Origin: Bog-756 sp963703145
Lineage (GTDB): Bacteria; Actinomycetota; Acidimicrobiia; Acidimicrobiales; RAAP-2
Reading direction: 5' to 3'
NCBI GenBank assembly: GCA_963703145.1
Contig: OY969793.1
Coordinates: 1,116,001-1,180,000, forward strand
DNA: 64,000 nucleotides
This document shows, piece after piece, positions 60,891 through 64,000 of the stretch. The stretch's first letter is position 1. The number at the start of each line of letters is the position of its first letter. The notes under the pieces are model-generated. The model was given only the letters and a program-made list of their open reading frames with translations, searched no databases and was not told the origin of the DNA. A program made the translations under genes and the position numbers.

Positions 60891-62189
60891 ATGACACTGC
60901 GTCGTCTGGACCTCCGCGGCTTCTCCGGCAGTCGTCGCCAGCTGCGCGACGCGCTGCCCACCCCGGTCGACGAGCAGGACCGGTCTTCAGAGGTGGTGGC
61001 CGCCATCGTCGACGACGTCCGGCGGCACGGCGACGACGCCCTGCGTCGCCTCACCGAGCAGTTCGACGGAGTGGCCTTGGAGGAGCTGCGGGTGCCCGAG
61101 TCGGAGATCCAGGGCGCCCTCGGCCGGATCCCCAGCGAGCTCCAGGCCGCACTCGACGTCGCCCACGACCGGATCCTGGCGTACCACGCCCACGAGTCGG
61201 AGACCGAGATCGAGGACTTCGAGTCGGGCGGGATCGCCGTCTCGCATCTGATCCGGCCGGTGGCACGCGCTGGCTGTTATGCGCCGGGGGGTCGGGCTCG
61301 CTACCCCTCTACGGTCCTCATGTGCGCCATTCCCGCGCAGGTGGCTGGTGTGGAAGAGATCATCCTGTGCGTGCCTCCGGGACCCGGTGGCGCGGTCGAC
61401 GACGCCACGTTGGCTGCTGCCGCAGTGGCCGGCATCCACGAGGTGTACCGGGTGGGTGGGGCCCAGGCCATCGCCGCCATGGCCTATGGCACCGAGACCA
61501 TCGAACGCGTGGACGTCATCGTCGGCCCGGGCAATCGCTATGTAGCCGAGGCCAAGCGCCAGGTGTCCGGCGTGGTGGGGGTGGCCTCGGCATTCGCCGG
61601 GCCCTCCGAGGTGGTGGTCATCGCCGGCCCGGGCACCCGCCCGGAGTTGGCCGCCATCGACCTGGTGGTCCAGGCCGAGCACGGCCCCGACGGGTTGGCC
61701 TGGCTGGTGACCTGGTCCGAGGAGCTGGCCGACGCCGTCACCGTCGAGGTGGATCGACTGGTGGAGCGCTCGCCGCGCCGCGCCGACCTCGAGGCCACCC
61801 TGGACGCCGGCGGCTACGCCGTGGTGGTCAACGGGCCCAAGCAGGCCTGTGCCGTGGCCAACGTCGTCGCCCCCGAGCACCTGGAGCTGTTCACCGACCG
61901 TCCCGAGGCCCTCTTGGCCAACATCACCTCGGCCGGGGCGGTGTTCCTGGGCCAGAGCTCCCCGGCCAGCATGGGCGATTACCTGGCCGGGCCCAACCAC
62001 GTGCTCCCGACCAACCGGACGGCCCGGTTCGCCAGTGCCCTGTCGGTGGACGACTTCCGGCGCCATCTCCACGCCGTAAGCGTCAGCGACAAGGCGCTCG
62101 AGGTCCTCGGGCCGCACGTGGTGACTTTGGCCGAGACCGAGGGCCTTCCGGCCCACGCCGACTCGGTGCGCCTCCGATGGCCCCGGTGA
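60891..62189 (+). CDS. hisD: Histidinol dehydrogenase
   Basis: HisD oxidises histidinol to histidine with two NAD+. The 432-residue product has VRRHGDDALRRLTEQFDGV, PVARAGCYAPGGRARYPSTVLM, VGGAQAIAAMAYGTETI, VGPGNRYVAEAKR, FAGPSEVVVIAG, the zinc/catalytic region in DLVVQAEHGPDGLAWLV, NVVAPEHLELF, GAVFLGQSSPASMGDYLAGPNHVLPT and SVDDFRRHLH. It is the first gene of hisD-hisC-hisB-hisH, the usual actinobacterial order. Confidence 0.97.
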   Translation: MTLRRLDLRGFSGSRRQLRDALPTPVDEQDRSSEVVAAIVDDVRRHGDDALRRLTEQFDGVALEELRVPESEIQGALGRIPSELQAALDVAHDRILAYHAHESETEIEDFESGGIAVSHLIRPVARAGCYAPGGRARYPSTVLMCAIPAQVAGVEEIILCVPPGPGGAVDDATLAAAAVAGIHEVYRVGGAQAIAAMAYGTETIERVDVIVGPGNRYVAEAKRQVSGVVGVASAFAGPSEVVVIAGPGTRPELAAIDLVVQAEHGPDGLAWLVTWSEELADAVTVEVDRLVERSPRRADLEATLDAGGYAVVVNGPKQACAVANVVAPEHLELFTDRPEALLANITSAGAVFLGQSSPASMGDYLAGPNHVLPTNRTARFASALSVDDFRRHLHAVSVSDKALEVLGPHVVTLAETEGLPAHADSVRLRWPR

Positions 62190-63301
62190 GCGGCCCGACG
62201 GCCGGCCGGCCTGACGCGACGGCGTCCGGCGGCGTTCCACCTGTCCGGCCCGATCTGGTGGCGCTCAGCGGCTATCACTCGGCCCAGGTCGAGGTGGAGG
62301 TGCGCCTCAACACCAACGAGTCGCCCCTGGCGCCACCGGCTGCCTGGCTGGACGCCTACAAGGTGGGCCTGTCCGACATCGAGTTCAACCGGTACCCGGA
62401 TCGGGACGCCACCGAGCTTCGCCAGTCGTTGGCCGACGCCCACGGGGTCTCGGCGGCCCAGGTGTTCTGCGCCAACGGGTCCAACGAGGTGCTCCAGTCG
62501 CTGCTGCTCGCCTACGGCGGGCCATCGCGTCGTGTGGCCCTGTTCGAGCCCACCTACACCCTGCACGCCCACATCGCCCGCATCACCGGGACCGAGGTGG
62601 CCGCCGGACGCCGCACCGACGACTTCCGGCTCGACCTCGACGAGGTCCGCCGGGTGGTGGCCGACGCCGACCCGGTCATCACCTTCCTGGCCTCACCCAA
62701 CAACCCGACCGGCCGGGCCGAGACCCCCGAGGTGGTGGCGGCTGTCTTGGACCTGGCGCCGGGACTCCTGGTCGTGGACGAGGCCTACGGGCAGTTCGCC
62801 CCGTCGTCCGCCCTCGACCTGGTGACGGCCAAGGGACCGCACGCCGAGCGCGTGGCGGTGGTTCGGACCTTCTCCAAGACCTGGTCCATGGCCGGCGTCC
62901 GGCTCGGCTACCTGGTAGCAGGGCCCGAGGTGGTGGAGGCCTGCGAACTGGTGGCCCTGCCCTACCACCTGGACGCCGCCAAGCAGCTGGCCGGCCGCCT
63001 GGCCCTCGAGTTCGTCGACGAGATGGAGGCCCGGGTGGCCGTACTGAAGGAGCAGCGGGGTCGGATTGCCGCCGCCTTGGCCGAACTCCCGGTCGAGACC
63101 TGGCCCTCGGACGCCAACTTCATCCTGTTCCGGCCGACGACCAAGGAGGCCCGCCAGGTATGGGGTGATCTCCTTGCCTCCTCCGTCCTCGTGCGAGACT
63201 GTTCGCAGTGGCCGGGCCTCGCTGGCTGCCTCCGGGTCACGGTAGGCCTGCCCGAGGAGAACGACCGGTTCCTGGCCGCACTGAGCGAAAGCCTTCGATG
63301 A
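62177..63301 (+). CDS. hisC: Histidinol-phosphate aminotransferase
   Basis: HisC is a PLP fold-type I enzyme converting imidazole acetol phosphate to histidinol phosphate. The 374-residue product has VRLNTNESPLAPPAAW, FNRYPDRDATELRQSLADAHGV, FCANGSNEVLQSLLLAYGG, FLASPNNPTGR, LLVVDEAYGQF, and the PLP Lys in VRTFSKTWSMAGVRLGYL. ATG 62177 overlaps hisD by 13 nt; GTG 62186 would give the GTGA overlap seen elsewhere and is equally likely. hisB overlaps its stop by 4 nt. Confidence 0.95.
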   Translation: MAPVSGPTAGRPDATASGGVPPVRPDLVALSGYHSAQVEVEVRLNTNESPLAPPAAWLDAYKVGLSDIEFNRYPDRDATELRQSLADAHGVSAAQVFCANGSNEVLQSLLLAYGGPSRRVALFEPTYTLHAHIARITGTEVAAGRRTDDFRLDLDEVRRVVADADPVITFLASPNNPTGRAETPEVVAAVLDLAPGLLVVDEAYGQFAPSSALDLVTAKGPHAERVAVVRTFSKTWSMAGVRLGYLVAGPEVVEACELVALPYHLDAAKQLAGRLALEFVDEMEARVAVLKEQRGRIAAALAELPVETWPSDANFILFRPTTKEARQVWGDLLASSVLVRDCSQWPGLAGCLRVTVGLPEENDRFLAALSESLR

Positions 63302-63912
63302 CCACCACCACGCCGTCCCCATCCCGCACCGCCAGCTCCCGGCGGGCCACCAAGGAGACCTCCATCGAGGTCACCATCGACGTCGACGGCTCCGGACGGA
63401 CCGAGGTGGCCACCGGGCTGCCCTTCTTCGACCACATGCTCAGCCAGCTCGGACGCCACGGCGGCTTCGACCTGGTGGTCACTGCCAGCGGCGATCTCGA
63501 GGTCGACGCCCACCACACGGTGGAGGACGTGGGGATCACCGTGGGCGAGGTCCTGGCCGAGGCCCTGGGCGACAAGGCGGGCATCCGCCGCTTCGGATCG
63601 ATCGCCCTGCCGCTGGACGAGGCGCTGGTCGAGGTGGCCCTCGACCTCTCCGGTCGTCCCTTCCTGGCCTACGGCCTGGAGTTCGCCCCGGACACCACCC
63701 CGCTCGGGACACCCCCGTTCGACCCGCAGCTGGCCGAGGAGTTCTGGCGGGCCTTCGCCACCGCGGCCGGCATCACCCTGCACGTCCGCCTGGTCACGGG
63801 CAAGAACACCCACCACATCCTCGAGGCATCCTTCAAGGGGGTGGCCCGCGCCCTGAGGGACGCCGTCCGCCGCGAGGGCGGTGGCATCCCCTCCACCAAG
63901 GGGACGCTGTGA
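63298..63912 (+). CDS. hisB: Imidazoleglycerol-phosphate dehydratase
   Basis: HisB dehydrates imidazole glycerol phosphate using Mn2+. The 204-residue monofunctional enzyme has TSIEVTIDVDGSGRTEVATGLPFFDHMLSQLGRHGGFDL (in segments), the two metal motifs HHTVEDVGI and HHILEASFK, and IRRFGSIALPLDEALVEVALDLSGRPF. ATG 63298 shares ATGA with the hisC stop; the stop overlaps hisH by 4 nt. Confidence 0.96.
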   Translation: MTTTTPSPSRTASSRRATKETSIEVTIDVDGSGRTEVATGLPFFDHMLSQLGRHGGFDLVVTASGDLEVDAHHTVEDVGITVGEVLAEALGDKAGIRRFGSIALPLDEALVEVALDLSGRPFLAYGLEFAPDTTPLGTPPFDPQLAEEFWRAFATAAGITLHVRLVTGKNTHHILEASFKGVARALRDAVRREGGGIPSTKGTL

Positions 63913-64000
63913 TCGCCGTCCTCGACTATGGCATCGGGAACCTCCGATCTGCCGAGAAGGCCTTGCAGTCCCTGGGGGCCGACGCCGAGCTGGTCGACGA
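63909..64000 (+). CDS. hisH: Imidazole glycerol phosphate synthase subunit HisH (5' fragment)
   Basis: Only 30 codons are present. They read V(M)IAVLDYGIGNLRSAEKALQ then SLGADAELVDD, the conserved N-terminus of the HisH glutamine amidotransferase (DYGxGNL). GTG 63909 shares GTGA with the hisB stop. The gene continues beyond the window. Confidence 0.9.
   Translation, partial: MIAVLDYGIGNLRSAEKALQSLGADAELVD

Overview
The window is a G+C-rich, gene-dense stretch of an actinobacterial chromosome. I infer the class Acidimicrobiia: mycothiol genes (mshC, mshD), an F420:NADPH oxidoreductase, phosphatidylinositol-mannoside-type genes (pgsA, an acyltransferase, pimA), an InhA-like FabI, and a secreted protease carrying the 42-residue GYWLVASDGG repeats that I associate with that class. 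It looks like core chromosome. I see no insertion sequence, prophage, CRISPR array, rRNA or tRNA.

Layout. 1-2.0 kb: two SnoaL-like genes and fabI on the minus strand, divergent from an npdG-like gene. 2.0-13.8 kb: mshC, thrS, a HIT protein, a VOC protein, a GT87 mannosyltransferase, then pgsA, acyltransferase, a PAS-GGDEF diguanylate cyclase, pimA and an M48 protease. 13.7-15.1 kb: a divergent MarR/YceI pair. 15.2-25.8 kb: pdxS, pdxT, yebC, ruvCAB, queA, tgt, yajC, secD, secF. 25.9-33 kb: rel, hisS, aspS, rarA. 33-35.8 kb: sedolisin protease with a TIG domain and six tandem repeats. 35.8-41.8 kb: DUF948 gene, a small membrane protein, alaS, ruvX, mltG, aroE. 41.9-45.2 kb: two SEDS (RodA/FtsW) genes flanking a bifunctional-nuclease-domain gene. 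45.3-54.1 kb: polyphosphate kinase, two membrane proteins, a polyprenol-phosphate mannose synthase, a two-component system and a hydrolase. 54.1-57.7 kb (minus): menF, menG, a MerR regulator, a MaoC dehydratase. 57.8-64 kb: a VIT1-type transporter, mshD divergent from nth, a 65-aa hypothetical gene, and the start of a his operon (hisD, hisC, hisB, hisH). The order thrS-HIT-pgsA-acyltransferase-pimA-pdxS-pdxT-yebC-ruvCAB-secDF-rel-hisS-aspS-rarA-alaS-ruvX-mltG-aroE resembles the Mycobacterium tuberculosis Rv2614c-Rv2552c neighbourhood as I remember it.

Two features cut across the window. First, many genes have a TANNNT -10 hexamer 6-9 nt before the start codon and no Shine-Dalgarno, implying leaderless mRNAs; inside operons genes overlap by 4 nt (ATGA or GTGA). 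Second, eight conserved genes (fabI, mshC, the GGDEF gene, secF, rel, hisS, aspS, mshD) are broken by small frameshifts, mostly at G or C runs. Since most are housekeeping genes with otherwise intact domains, I read these as likely indel errors in the assembly. They are annotated here as full-length genes with the break marked.
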